This document shows, piece after piece, positions 11,701-21,873 of a stretch of DNA of 64,000 nucleotides (positions are counted from its first letter, which is position 1; each line of letters begins with the position of its first letter). The position numbers were made by a program, and so were the translations under genes. This DNA is from Acholoe squamosa. Taxonomy: Eukaryota > Annelida > Polychaeta > Phyllodocida > Polynoidae. The notes below the pieces were generated by a model. It ran no database searches. It was given only the letters and a program-made list of their open reading frames with translations, and was not told the origin of the DNA. The DNA lies in NCBI GenBank assembly GCA_949317995.1, contig OX439049.1:16802395-16866394 (forward strand), given 5' to 3'.

Positions 11701-14693
11701 TTACAGCAGATATAGAGGGAAAAGGCATCCACCTGTATAGGCAATCATAGGTAATACATGATCACCAAGGGTCAATCACTACGATTGGACTGGATCATAG
11801 GGGTGGTTGGAATCGGAGGGAGAGGGGTAGGATCGTAGAGTTTGAGAAATGGCTAGCTGGTAACATATAACAGGCCAACTGTGAGAAACGTAACCTGTTG
11901 TCCCAACTAACTGGATGAAATAACAATTAAAGTATAAAATAGGTCAAACCTAATCTAATTCATTTTGCCACGAAGGAAAATGTCAGTAGTATTAGTACTT
12001 TAAGGATAATTTTGCACATAGAATTTTGCAGTCTTGTTAATGACATCAACACAGCCACATGTATGCCATGCACACAAACCCATAACAGATATACCATCAG
12101 GGTTTCCAGAAATCTGGGCTCATATTCAGGAGGGCTCTTGTGGCTAGTACCAAAGCTTTAACATATTCTGGCAAAGCTAAGTTTAGTTGTCTTTTCTCTG
12201 CCATCACCTCTCCTGACCCTCTGTACACTGTTGCAGCTAACGGATGGCACATTGGATAGTGACTCACTAGGTAAGGCGTAACCTGGCATGACTTGGCATC
12301 ATCTTGCATAATGCTGCACAATGTTGCATAATGCTGCATAACGCAAACCCAAGGAAACCCCATAATGCCGATTATAGAAATAGTATCTGCTAGTTTTGTA
12401 CTCATTCATTTTCATTTGTCCTGCTTTATTACAGATTCATAGACCTCTTTGACATTGTTTGATCCTTTGTGTGTTTTTGAATTTTCCTGAGTAATTTTTG
12501 TAAATCTTTGATTGGTATTTTCTCACAGACATAACCTAGACTTAGACTATTAACACCTCAAGAAAATGTCACAATAGTGACATTTTTATCAGTGAGGAAG
12601 CCATCTAGACATCTATTTACTTTCACTGTACATTTTTAGAATTAACAAAATGGACAAAAGAATTATAGGTTTGACAAGAGACTTCCTTTGTATTTAGATG
12701 TGGAAGGCATGTGGAACATGGCACATGAATGATGCATTTGAACACAATACACCTGTGCAAACGATTCTTCAACAATTGATTTTCATGATCTAGCTTTATT
12801 TTGCGCATGGGTTTCTTACAACCATAGTTAACTAGAAATTTTGCATTCTAGCAAATATACAATTCATCTTGATTGCAAGGACCATCATTTTCAACCAAAG
12901 CTGACCTGAGAGCAGGCTGCCATACTATAGATGCAAAAACGTATCATACCCTCTACATCCCCTTATAGATTAAATGAAAGAATCTAACAATCTAATCTAA
13001 CTTTGGTCAATTCCACCGTGGAAAGAACCATCTTCCCATACTTCCCATGTGCATGGTATTTCCCTATTTGAGTCTTTTTGAATGGGTATTGGTGGATGAG
13101 CTTTCAACTTACTTATAAATAAACATGTTGAAGGTAGAACTGACACAATGCACGGTGCTGACCAGGAAATTAACAACTAAAGAAGTTGGATGTCTGTTGG
13201 CTATTGTACATTCTGTCATGGACCTGCAAACAATTTTATAGACCATTAAATATAGCTCATCTTATTTTGTTACCCTTTAGGTGAGGAGAGTGGCTTATGA
13301 TGAGGTAGATGCTGAGGAGGACTATGATGAAGGCTTCCAGCATGTTGACATGACCAAGGGGGCAGCAGAGCACTTTGGACGTGTGATGGACCTTTCGACT
13401 TCACCCACATCCCGTCATAGTGTTCCAATAGAGTTTGAGGGCAAGAGTTCACGAGGGATCATTGAGAGTATGTTCGAGGGTGGTCATCATAGCCACAGTT
13501 TCACCGGCCGGGACCGCAATGTATGTCACAGGCTGGAACAACATCGCCAGGACCGCAGCAACCGCCACCGAGAATTAAGTCTGAGAAGAGACCGGCAGGC
13601 GAGGCACTACCCCGCTGGACGCACCAGTCACACTCATGTTACTACAACTTCAGGTGTTAATGTTAGGGGCCCTGGTATCCACTCAGCATACTCTGGAAGG
13701 TCTGGCTCTAATGCAGCAGCCGGCAGGTCTTCTTCCTTTGAGTTTCGCACAAATCGAAATGAGGTTTGGTCCGGTGATTCACAGAGCTTTGGTGTAGCTC
13801 CTTTGACCACCTCTGAGCAAGAAACCAGTGCTTTACTTGAAGAGGTCGAGGCTATGCAGTCCAAATTGAATTCCAATGGATACAAAGTCCCAACAGTGGA
13901 GATCAATGGGGATTCCAAGGGATCAACATCATCCTATTCGGATAGTGAGCTGAGTAGCCAGAGTGGTGGTGAGATGAATGGTGATAGGGGAAGATCTTAT
14001 GACCTTGCTGGTCTTGATGATGACAACCAAGAAGCTGAGACATCCCATGAGCCTGCACCATCCAAAGATGTTCCTCTGACCAATGGCTATGATTCAGCTG
14101 GTCCTGCAGCCAATGCTGCAGCTGCAGCAATGGCTGATGGCCATCTGGACATACATGGTGACCAGAGGATCTCCAGAAAGACTGCCAGAGAACTGACCAG
14201 AACAGGGTCAGTTCGCTCACTGAGAGAAGTTTATGCACGCAGCCGCTCGCCTTCAAGTTCTCAACGCGACAAGCCACGAATGGCTGTTGCTGCAGCCACT
14301 GAAGTCTTTGCTGACATACTCAACAAGCCAACAACATCAGCTACAAATGGAGTGGTGGAGCAAACAACCACTGTCACTGAAACAAAGACAACAACCTCAG
14401 AGGATGGAAATGTTATCCTTCGCAATAAGACGGGACGCACATCCACTGCTGCTGTTCCCTCTGGGTCCCGAGGAGCAGTGGCTAGTGGTAGTGGGAGGCA
14501 AGCTGACCAGGACCTGGCCTGGCAAGAGACTCAGTCTTACCATTTAGAAAGTATCCGTGATAGCATTCGAGATCTGGATGAGTACCTCAAGAACCAAGGA
14601 GCTGAATCTGACTCCCATAGCCTCAGCTCTGCAGCCTCCAGTAAGCACCTGGAACACTTCTCCTATGCTCTGACTGACCCTACTACATACTAA
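2582..14693 (+). CDS. CABIT-domain protein (THEMIS/GAREM superfamily-like), six exons
   Basis: Joined coding exons are 2582-2728, 6668-6797, 8149-8337, 8863-9027, 9337-10997 and 13281-14693. Every intron is GT-AG and all phases (0,1,1,1,0) join without a stop, giving about 1,234 residues. Residues 1-210 look like a CABIT domain: IVKVSRGYYG near the start, ERVLARIS and ISIPLDY, then the family signature LPVRVRF. CABIT proteins such as THEMIS and GAREM are signalling adaptors; that role is inferred here. The remaining ~1,000 residues look disordered and are rich in Ser, Arg, Asp, Asn and Pro, with PPRPSRPPRP-like tracts that could bind SH3 domains and many Tyr residues. A conserved-looking helical tail (SIRDSIRDLDEYL) precedes the end, TDPTTY. 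The start is the first ATG of the first visible exon, with good context (aagatgg); an upstream coding exon is possible. The protein has one cysteine, at residue 846, outside the CABIT domain. Only residues 1-210 support the family call. Confidence 0.8.
3085..5108. mobile_element. Non-autonomous DNA element with short TIRs (intron 1)
   Basis: The 15-base word TGGTCTTTTTCACTG at 3085-3099 recurs as an exact reverse complement at 5094-5108. Inside both ends are repeated GAAGATATCTTCA-type palindromes and AAGACAGGTCTTCA words, the subterminal repeat pattern of non-autonomous DNA transposons. No transposase ORF is present. Exact ends and target duplication are unclear; a second foldback (3921-4153) is nested inside. 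Confidence 0.5.
3921..4153. repeat. Foldback repeat with ~97 bp arms
   Basis: 3921-4017 and 4057-4153 are imperfect reverse complements over ~97 bases around a 39-base centre. The outer ends read roughly AAGGTYGAATCCCACATGGC. A similar end sequence (gccatgtgggatttgacctt) appears near 51304, which indicates a dispersed MITE family. Confidence 0.8.
5188..5257. repeat. Perfect 31 bp hairpin
   Basis: 5188-5218 and 5227-5257 are exact reverse complements with an 8-base loop (ccttgaga). It sits in intron 1 of the CABIT gene, in sense with transcription, so the pre-mRNA would form an uninterrupted 31 bp stem. Confidence 0.9.
5529..5613. repeat. Perfect 30 bp hairpin, TGCATCATG family
   Basis: 5529-5558 and 5584-5613 are exact reverse complements with a 25-base loop. 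The stem contains the ATGCATCATG word shared with the inverted repeat at 579-776; a further partial copy follows at 5630-5665. Confidence 0.9.
6668..6797 (+). CDS. CABIT gene exon 2
   Basis: AG at 6666-6667, then GTGAGA after 6797. It starts in phase 0 and ends with one base of a Lys codon. It encodes the strand-rich segment with ERVLARIS and ISIPLDY typical of CABIT domains, then a run of Lys and Asn. Confidence 0.85.
7307..8113. mobile_element. MITE-like element with TIRs and internal tRNA-like gene
   Basis: The ends CGGAGCCCCTAATAGGAC (7307) and its reverse complement (ending 8113) are flanked on both sides by TA, consistent with a TA-targeting (Tc1/mariner-like) insertion. Inside the left TIR are about seven ~21 bp repeats of the ATTCCTGYGGGTACAGG type. 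Inside the right TIR the same motif recurs inverted (CCTGTACCYRCAGGAAT). The middle holds a tRNA-Cys-like sequence. There is no transposase. It lies in intron 2 of the CABIT gene. Confidence 0.7.
7641..7712 (+). tRNA. tRNA-Cys(GCA)-like gene inside a MITE-like element
   Basis: The 72 bases fold as a full cloverleaf: seven acceptor pairs (two of them G-T), a GCTC/GAGC D stem, and a perfect 5 bp T stem with TTCGACT loop. The loop CTGCAGG gives anticodon GCA. The anticodon stem has one mismatch at its loop-closing pair and one G-T pair. The B box GGTTCGACTCC is consensus and the A box is plausible. Its central place in a TIR element suggests a captured or mobile tRNA-like sequence, so function as a Cys tRNA is uncertain. 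Confidence 0.6.
8149..8337 (+). CDS. CABIT gene exon 3
   Basis: AG at 8147-8148; GTAGGT after 8337. The split Lys and Gly codons join neighbours exactly. It contains the diagnostic CABIT signature LPVRVRF, followed by basic and aromatic strands (KEKWNFRI). Confidence 0.85.
8863..9027 (+). CDS. CABIT gene exon 4
   Basis: A C-rich tract and AG at 8861-8862; GTATAG after 9027. It encodes the end of the CABIT region (VMLVPMYVNVTFKVA) and a helical segment, NEEWEALQTMYSNAI. Confidence 0.85.
9337..10997 (+). CDS. CABIT gene exon 5 (large disordered region)
   Basis: AG at 9335-9336; GTAGGC after 10997. The 1,661-base exon encodes residues ~211-764 with no cysteine. It opens with an acidic stretch (DDELEDDVIDG), then alternating Ser/Arg/Tyr- and Pro-rich segments including RQPRPSRPPRPSSS. 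Tyr residues with acidic or hydrophobic neighbours are frequent, as in tyrosine-phosphorylated adaptors; any phosphorylation is inference. The frame would stay open 15 bases past the donor. Confidence 0.9.
10998..13280 (+). other. CABIT gene intron 5
   Basis: 2.28 kb without an exon I can support. A TGCATAATG-rich stretch near 12300-12350 is a small local repeat. Confidence 0.6.
13281..14693 (+). CDS. CABIT gene terminal exon
   Basis: AG at 13279-13280 in phase 0 with exon 5; the stop is TAA at 14691-14693. It encodes residues 765-1234: an acidic start (DEVDAEEDYDEG), the protein's only Cys (residue 846), Thr-rich and Ala-rich tracts, and a predicted helix (YHLESIRDSIRDLDEYL) just before the C-terminus. 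Confidence 0.9.
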   Translation: MRRVAYDEVDAEEDYDEGFQHVDMTKGAAEHFGRVMDLSTSPTSRHSVPIEFEGKSSRGIIESMFEGGHHSHSFTGRDRNVCHRLEQHRQDRSNRHRELSLRRDRQARHYPAGRTSHTHVTTTSGVNVRGPGIHSAYSGRSGSNAAAGRSSSFEFRTNRNEVWSGDSQSFGVAPLTTSEQETSALLEEVEAMQSKLNSNGYKVPTVEINGDSKGSTSSYSDSELSSQSGGEMNGDRGRSYDLAGLDDDNQEAETSHEPAPSKDVPLTNGYDSAGPAANAAAAAMADGHLDIHGDQRISRKTARELTRTGSVRSLREVYARSRSPSSSQRDKPRMAVAAATEVFADILNKPTTSATNGVVEQTTTVTETKTTTSEDGNVILRNKTGRTSTAAVPSGSRGAVASGSGRQADQDLAWQETQSYHLESIRDSIRDLDEYLKNQGAESDSHSLSSAASSKHLEHFSYALTDPTTY

Positions 14694-15519
14694 TCTTATC
14701 CTATCAATACAAATGAAGCAGTTTTTAATTCATGCATGATTGTGAATGTCTATGAATAATGAATCAATCAAACTGACCCCAACTGATTGGCTGACATGTG
14801 ACACCTAATACAGCGATACATCGGATACTTTTAGAAGCCTGGAGTAGTACCACTGGTGTTGGTGTAAAAGTAGATGATCACAAACTGGACAGCTTAGTGG
14901 ATGAAACATGTTCCCTATATTATTCAATCCAGAAGCATAGCTATGAGAGGGATGGGTATAATTATGTAGATGAGCTGCCAGACAAAAAGAGTACCAACCC
15001 ACCTGCCCCTGATTATATTTCTCTGCATGACTGCTGAATCCCATAATCAAATTCATGTTGGGTGAGATCAGACAATTACTGACAACTTTCAGGATTTAAG
15101 TTTGAATTGACATTTGTAATTGTGGTTGCATCCTGAAAAACACTGCATCTGTTCATACCAATTTAAGAACATTAATTCATCTATTTCTGAAAACATAACT
15201 TTACAAAGGTAATATGTCCGTGTCCTCGTGATTCAGAAGCAATATTATGTATGCGATGTTATTCACTCTCTATATTAGAAAATATTCATGCCATATCATT
15301 TCACCACATGTGCATTGATTACTCAACCATCGTTTTCATCAATTTAAAAATGCTAATTGAATACTGAATGTTGCAATAAAATAGGTGCTGGTAGGAGAAG
15401 AAAGTTGTATAGAGCCAAATTATGTGTTATCTACTTACTGCCTTGGTTAAAAAGAGTATCTTCCTGCTGACTTATCAAAAACATCTTCTTAAATTAAGCA
15501 TATCAAAAACTTTGTATCT
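14694..15519 (+). other. Probable 3' UTR of the CABIT gene
   Basis: AT-rich sequence after the stop. A canonical AATAAA lies at 15375-15380. An open stretch at 14798-15037 begins with GTG, has no acceptor and no recognisable domain, and is treated as UTR. Confidence 0.5.
15375..15380 (+). promoter_or_regulatory. Candidate polyadenylation signal
   Basis: AATAAA 682 bases after the CABIT stop codon, followed within 30 bases by G/T-rich sequence. Other AATAAA-like words farther on leave the true site open. Confidence 0.4.
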
Positions 15520-16850
15520 TGATGTCTCTGAATGTTATAGTAGTCAGGAAGGGGGGGGGGAGAATCAATTGTGGGCTTGGACCACAGCCTGAGTAAGTGG
15601 CTCATTTTTATGACTCAATGGATCTATTTCCAATTGATAACATTGTCTTACTGAACACTTACTTGTACTAGAGTCTATTTATCGAAACCATAACCAATTG
15701 TTTAATACTGTGGTATATAAAAGCAATTGAATAACCTTACATACTTAAATGTCAGCCTTATTAGGCTTTGTCATATTGTTGTGAAGTCCCAAACTTGTCT
15801 TTCATGTAGTATTGTATATAGCAAAACATGATTATTTAGGCGTAGAGTGATTTCCAATCATCATATTGGATGCACAGCTAATTGAATGCTTCTCTACGCA
15901 GGTATTTTCTATCATTGTGCAATTATCTTGTAAATCATATAAATCTATCGGTACGTGCAAAATAATGCCCTCTGTCTTATAAAATATAATTATAAGATAC
16001 TCTATATACAGCAATACAATAGAGGGAATGTAACTAAATTGTTGTAGGCCCCAGTCTCAAATGGTCATTTAGAATAACATCATGGCAAAAACATGTATTG
16101 TAGGAGATATATCACTACTTTTGTTGCAAGACTGTAAATCTGTGCATCTTCATAATCTTAGATATAAAATGCAGGATGTTGTTTGGGAGTTGTGCTACTG
16201 ACGTTGATGCTTTGTTTCCATAGTTCGTATTTATTCAGTGTCAATAATTGGCATAACAAAGGAATTAATTGGCTTATAAAGAATGTATGACAATAAAAAT
16301 TAACAGAATACCTGTGTCATATATACTCTGTGTTCAGGCCAGCATCATTAATCAAAAGAATATAAAAGATGAAAGATATTAAACTCTGGATATTGAGATG
16401 AAATGTTCATGTCAAATCTTTTACATATTTACAGGTCGAATCTAAATATTGTGTATCAAAGAAGCATATTTAAATCAATCATTCATTCTATCTGGATCAA
16501 GATGATTATGAATTTGATACATACAGAGAACTGTTCTTTGAATCTGATTCAGGAGGTTCTCCAAATGTTAGGCCCTTTTTCATTTGTCAGTCTTGCATAA
16601 ATTGATGATACAAATTGAAATATTCCAAAAGTAGTAAATCTGGCGTTGTGGTTCTAATGCGCCATGACCATAACTAACTACTAAGTAATGTAAGATGATA
16701 TAGGCAGAGTGATTTAAGCCAAACAATAATAGAAAACATTCATTGGTTACTTAATATCGCAAGTTTATTGTTTTTCACTTGCAAGCTGAGTAGTTTCGAA
16801 ACTGAATCATTATCATAGACAAATATCACCAATAGCATAGGTATTGTGTA
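15520..16850. repeat. Segmental duplication, unit A (left part)
   Basis: This stretch aligns by eye to 49.7-50.8 kb (for example ATTGAATGCTTCT at 15881 and at 49891, followed in both by GCAGGTATTTTCT) and its start resembles 47190-47240 (TGTCTCTGAATG). It is the downstream flank of the lectin-like gene copies. No ORF is supported; the two copies differ by many substitutions and indels. Confidence 0.7.
16680..16703. repeat. 24 bp direct repeat, left copy
   Basis: The 24 bases are repeated exactly at 18891-18914, bracketing the gag-like pseudogene. The following word (GATTTAAGCCAAAC) also recurs, at about 20547, so a larger local block was duplicated and then interrupted. Confidence 0.8.
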
Positions 16851-17018
16851 CGATCAATCTCTGACACCCACCTGTCACTCACTATACACACATACCTGGA
16901 CTTACACACATACCTCCCCTTACAGGTATATACAGGTAGATCTCTGCTAGCAGCCTAAGGCACCCACATGAACTTCTCCACACTGCCTTTTTATTTATTT
17001 ATTTTTTTTTTAGCCATA

Positions 17019-18880
17019 ATGGTTAACTGTTTAGTTTGCAATACCGCTTACCATGGAAACAAGAAGCATTGCCCTAACTGTGGGCTATTGATCTACAAGT
17101 ACAAGACACATGAGAGGAGTAACATCGATTCTCAGGAGGAACAGAGGAGATGAGTCAGGGACATGCATACATGGCCATCCCCCTGTACTCCCCCCCCCCC
17201 CCAGGCAACATGGACCACCTACTGACAGCAGTCAGCTGAGTAAGTCACATAAATCCCCTGAAACTATCATTAGACAAAGAATGGCTGCAGCAGAAGAAAA
17301 GGCAGAGTTGCTTAGAAGGAAGGGGGAATTGCTAAGCTTACAGGAGAGGTTAGCCATGATAGAACTTGAAAATGCAGAGCTTGAACAATCTTATTTTGAA
17401 TCATTGAATGGCATTACTGCCAAACAGAATGCTGCCAGGCAGAAGCGATCAGCTGCATTCGTAAATTTCAATGATTTGGCTGCACCCAGAGGTAGCAATT
17501 TGGTAGAAAACGCATTTCCGAACGCTGCCCGGGGAGGAGGACCGCCTCACTCTGGCATTGAGGTGTGAACACTGAGGTGTGAATTACAGCGAGACGCAGG
17601 GCGACAAGCAGTTTACGAATACTGCCGGGGGAGGAGGAGCACCTTACACCAGTCTACACATGGAACGCCGAGGTGCAGATTACAGCGAGACGCAGGTCAC
17701 TGGCAACATACGCCGAGATGACGCGGCATACAGTCTCCACACAGAGCGCCATGATGCGGATTACAGCAAGACGCAGGTCGCTGGTGGCATATGCCGAGAC
17801 AACGCGGCGTACGGTCTACACACAGAGCACTGTGGTGGGGATTACGGCAATGGACATAACCAAGGACAAGCTTCAGCAGCATTCCAAGATGGTGGCACTT
17901 CCTCTCTGGACTTGCCAGGCCATTTGCAGGATGAATTTAGGCAGTTTCTGGCTGAGAAATAGCTCAAATTGCTTAACCAAAGCCAGCCAGTCCCAGCAGG
18001 GGGCAGTCCAGGTATACACACAAAAGCACAGGACCCTCCACAGTTGTACTACCTGGATGGTACCCCCCACGCTGGGATCTACCTCCCAGTCAGCAACAAC
18101 AACAAAAGATGACAACACCCTAATTTCCCACTACAGCTGCTATTCAAACAGGCCTGGCCTCTGCAGGTCTGACAGCTAAGAGTATGGGAGTTGAGGGGGA
18201 TTTAGCTGGGTACCTAGATGCCAAGGATCAAGGTGATTTGTTGTCTACTTTGTTTAAGATTGGTGAGGCCACAAAGAAAAAAAGGTCACAGCACTGGCAA
18301 AGGCCAGACCATCATATCCCTAATGACAAAGAATTCTCTGAAATGACATATAGAGAGTTAATTTATCATGACATGTGTTCAGGAGAAACTTGCTATTGCC
18401 ATTCTTCCCCAATGGTCAGCCAAAAGTTATGGGGATCACATGGGATTTGTTGCTAGGAAGGGTTTAAATGCTACATACACATCCAGTGCCCTTGAAAAGG
18501 ACAAACATGATCTTACCACTAAGGTAATTTCATAGGAGCTTCCAGGTTTTCAGACAGCTGAACATGCGTCAGTTTCTGATAATTTGGGCTCTGACAACCT
18601 ACAAGTAGTACATGACCTCAAGGCTGAGTTAGCTAAATTAAAAGCCAATTTCAAACAAGGTGGTAAAAGCAAAAATAACCAATCATAAAATAGGATCAAT
18701 TGTCCAGCAGACATTTGTGCTTTGTATAATTTTACCCACTGTGGGTATAACCCGTGTAACAGATTACATGTATATGCCATATGTAGAGGCCCCCATCAGG
18801 CAAAGGGAGGATGTAAAAACCAATCAACTTCCACAAGCAGTGGAACTAGCCCAGGAGGGGTACCATTCTGTTCGCCCCAC
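17019..18880 (+). pseudogene. Decayed gag-like ORF of a retroelement (possibly DIRS/YR type)
   Basis: Open pieces in shifting frames run in one direction. A short CxxC...CPNC zinc-ribbon start lies at 17019. A coiled coil follows (17290-17410, ERLAMIELENAELEQ). Near 17580-17850 are about three ~26-residue tandem repeats with DYS(E/K)TQV cores. A helical domain follows at 18184-18330. Near 18685-18800 is a Cys/His motif of form C-x4-C...C-x4-C-x3-H...C-x3-H...C, seen in frame after a stop. That CCCH-like pattern is one I associate with ORF1 of tyrosine-recombinase retroelements; this is family inference. No recombinase or RT is nearby. Frameshifts and stops make it non-functional. Confidence 0.5.
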
Positions 18881-18890
18881 CATCACAACC

Positions 18891-18914
18891 ACTAAGTAAT
18901 GTAAGATGATATAG
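18891..18914. repeat. 24 bp direct repeat, right copy
   Basis: Exact copy of 16680-16703. Too long for an ordinary target-site duplication; more likely the edge of a local duplication that carried the gag-like fragment. Confidence 0.8.
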
Positions 18915-19406
18915 TAGGGATGTCATTGACATGCTACTTTTCCTAGATTCCGATTTTGGTCTTGATTTGTCGATTTTCCCGATTTATGATGTAGTAAAGC
19001 CTTCATTGAACTAGCCTAAAACATCTAGATACCTGGTGTGTGAGTCCGGGGGGAAGGGAGTTTGTTGTTCAGTGCAGCCACAGTCTGATTGAATAAACTT
19101 TTTGAATAGACTGACAATTTATGAAAAAATGTTTAAACATATATAATTGGAATTTTAAGGGAAATCATAGCAATACAAAGCTACTGTAGGTAATATTGAT
19201 GCGTTATTGTAGTACCTGATGTTAAGTGTTATTTCCAGACCCATGTAGTAAACTATATTTGTTGTGTTGATCCATGTCAGGACTAAGAAAAAAGGTGTGG
19301 CCTAATGGAAACATGACTATGTTAGAGCTAATTAATACTTCCATCTGAAAATAAATACATTTGTCATTTTGCCCTTGCTTTACCATCTTGTTTTGCACCC
19401 CCCTAT

Positions 19407-19407
<1 letters not shown>

Positions 19408-19498
<91 letters not shown>
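19408..19498. repeat. (CA)n microsatellite
   Basis: About 90 bases of CA repeat. Confidence 0.95.
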
Positions 19499-19500
<2 letters not shown>

Positions 19501-19653
19501 ATACCATCAGGTAAAATTTGTCAGGACAAAATATGTTTAATGGACAGGAGTTGATTGCCCTTAAGGCATCGTGAGGGTGCAAATGATCTACAGCTCATTA
19601 TATTTGTGATTCCGTAAGCTTTAATTTGATACTAAACATGCCTACAGGGGAAA

Positions 19654-20362
19654 GGGGGGCACATTGAGTCGCTGGGCTCGTTGAGCTGCCTGCTTCCGTT
19701 TTTTTATCCATACCGTGTATTGTGCTGGCTAGTCTACCATGTTTTCCCCTTGTATTACCAAGGCAAAATACCAAAATTTCATTCATTTGTTGATAGTTGT
19801 GACTATTTATGCGATTTTAATGGTTTTCACGAACCAAAACTAACTTTTTGAAGGTGAGGAACTTTTGTTCCTGCCTTGTTACTGCACACTCCTGGCCTAC
19901 AATTTTCAGGCAATTGATAGTATATAATGTGGGCAGATGAGGGGAAAGGGCCCTTCCTGCGGGATTTTTAGTACTGTGTTTGGCCACTGGGGGAGCTACA
20001 AAGGCCATACATGTGAAAAATAAGCCAAAATTTACTGTTATGTACTTTTCTACATAGAAAAAGATGGTTTTCTCAAAATCGTTTTATTTTCTGGCACTTC
20101 CTATCTATTTGGAATGTAAATGGAACGTTTTGATTCCAAAAAGAGGCTAAAATAGGGCAACCCACGGGGCACGTTGAGCCGCCTCAAGATTTATACTTTA
20201 AAAAATCAAAAAAAATTTCAAACACTGCGTATTGCTAATAACTTATGACCCAAAAATATGGCCAAAGATGTACACTATTGGCTCATTGTATATTTCAAAC
20301 AAACCTGTCTTTCATAAGGTCAGGAAAAAAATAAAAGCGTGAAAGCGGCTCAACGTGCCCCC
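19654..20362. mobile_element. Candidate MITE with GGGGGCACRTTGAG ends
   Basis: GGGGGGCACATTGAGTCGCT near 19654 and the reverse complement of AGCGGCTCAACGTGCCCCCC near 20344-20362 match with two differences, as terminal inverted repeats. A further internal copy at 20166-20182 is an exact 17-base inverted match to the right end. There is no coding capacity, and target duplication was not resolved. Confidence 0.5.
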
Positions 20363-20725
20363 CTCCCATACATGTGTATGTCACTAGAAGTGATGGGTTT
20401 TAGTAAAAGTTTTTCATATTTTTCAAATAAAACTCTATTATGTATTGATATAGCAGTAATGTTGATACGATACAATTCACTATTTTGATAATGGTGATAC
20501 CTCGGAATTGCGAATACCGATGACTTTCCTATGATACAGGGAGAATGATTTAAGCCAAACGATAGTAGAGAACATTCATTGGTTATTGAATATCGCCAGT
20601 TTATTGTATTTCACTTACAAACTGAGTAGTTTTGACACTGAACCATTATCAAAGACAAATATCACCATTAGAATAATTAATGTGCTTCATTAGCAGCCAA
20701 TATACAACCAGATGCCACTTGCACT

Positions 20726-21483
20726 GCAAAAATGGTGTTTAGACTTTAAACATGGTCAGGTCTAAACATGTTTGAAACCTAAACACATAGGTCGGTTAGG
20801 TGTCTCATTAGCTACACATAGGTGTTTAGATTTAAACATTAATATATTTAGACACTTGTATGTCAGATACACAACAGGTAGCAGCACTACCTGTGAATGG
20901 ACTTAAAGAACACAATTTCAATCAATTGTTGTGACAAATGTCCTCAAATCCCATATCGATCTTGGTTTCATTTCATAGAATATCAAGAGAATAGAAATGA
21001 CAATACAGAAATGACTGAATCTACCTTACACCACCACCATTGGCATAAAATAATCCATAGGTTTCATGACTGACACCTAATTCATGTTATTTTATAAAGG
21101 CCAACGCAATGTCCTTTCCACAAAACTGTTGTACTTTCTCAAGTCTCTCATTCTAATGCAGTGTGTAATGTATATACCCATGGCTGACATGTTTGGAGAT
21201 AAATGAGACAACAAATAAAAGAAATATTTTCTTAATGCAAACGTCTGCAACCCCTAAATTTCCATCAAATCTTTTAGACAACTAAACATAAAATTTCATA
21301 AACACCTAAACACAAAATTTCGAAGAAATCTAAACACAAAATTTTAAACCTAAACACCTAGATTTCTAAACACTTAAGTTAAACACATTGTTTGGCTAAA
21401 CATGTTTATGAACTTAAAGTGATTGGAAAAACGAGACAAGAATATGTTTAGAATTGTGTTTAGGATCTAAACACCATTTTTGC
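20726..21483. mobile_element. MITE-like element with 18 bp TIRs and TAAACAC repeats
   Basis: GCAAAAATGGTGTTTAGA at 20726-20743 is the exact reverse complement of 21466-21483. Inside, TAAACA / CTAAACAC words recur many times in both orientations. The paralogous position in unit B (about 50823) reads straight through without this block, an apparent empty site. There is no ORF. Confidence 0.7.
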
Positions 21484-21552
21484 TCTCCCAGAAACACATG
21501 ATTCTCTCATTCAATCATGAATTAAGCAGGCCATTGTTATTCTTCTTACAGC

Positions 21553-21743
21553 CTAGGTGAACTTTTCTTTCTTGCAAACGATTCCCATTGTACGTAAAGG
21601 CTTATCTGATATGAACCATTCACCGTTTGACAAATCTAGGTAAACTGGTGCATCACCATGGGAGATGGGGATGGGGGCCACCAAATCGTCCATAGCAAAG
21701 TTGTGGTGGGTGAATGCAAAATGAGCACTGTACCAATCGAAAC
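21553..21743 (-). pseudogene. Lectin-like pseudogene A: last exon
   Basis: An acceptor (CCTACAG) precedes 21743 and TAG lies at 21553-21555. It encodes the C-terminal half of a C-type-lectin-like domain, beginning GFDW and containing YLDLSNGEWFISD and a final Cys. It is paralogous to 50892-51079 and open throughout. It is cut off from its upstream exon (35444-35708) by the 13.4 kb retrotransposon, and other exons of this copy are broken. Confidence 0.75.
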
Positions 21744-21793
21744 CTGTAGGGAGGGGTGCAGTTATAAAAGGGAGTTATAAGGGAGAGGGAGAG

Positions 21794-21796
<3 letters not shown>

Positions 21797-21840
<44 letters not shown>
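21797..21840. repeat. (GA)n microsatellite
   Basis: GA run in the lectin intron; a GA run sits in the same intron of unit B (51121-51190), so it predates the duplication. Confidence 0.9.
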
Positions 21841-21842
<2 letters not shown>

Positions 21843-21873
21843 AGAGTGAGAGAGTGTCTTTGTTTTATCCTAG

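Noticed and set aside
14798-15037. 79-codon open stretch after the CABIT stop
   Set aside because: Begins with GTG, has no splice acceptor or domain, and lies in the probable 3' UTR.
16680-18914. Ordinary target-site duplication around the gag-like block
   Set aside because: 24 bp is too long for known integrases or transposases here, and neighbouring sequence is duplicated as well.
19222-19554. Open frames across the CA repeat (poly-Cys/Val, poly-His/Thr)
   Set aside because: Artefact of the dinucleotide microsatellite on both strands.
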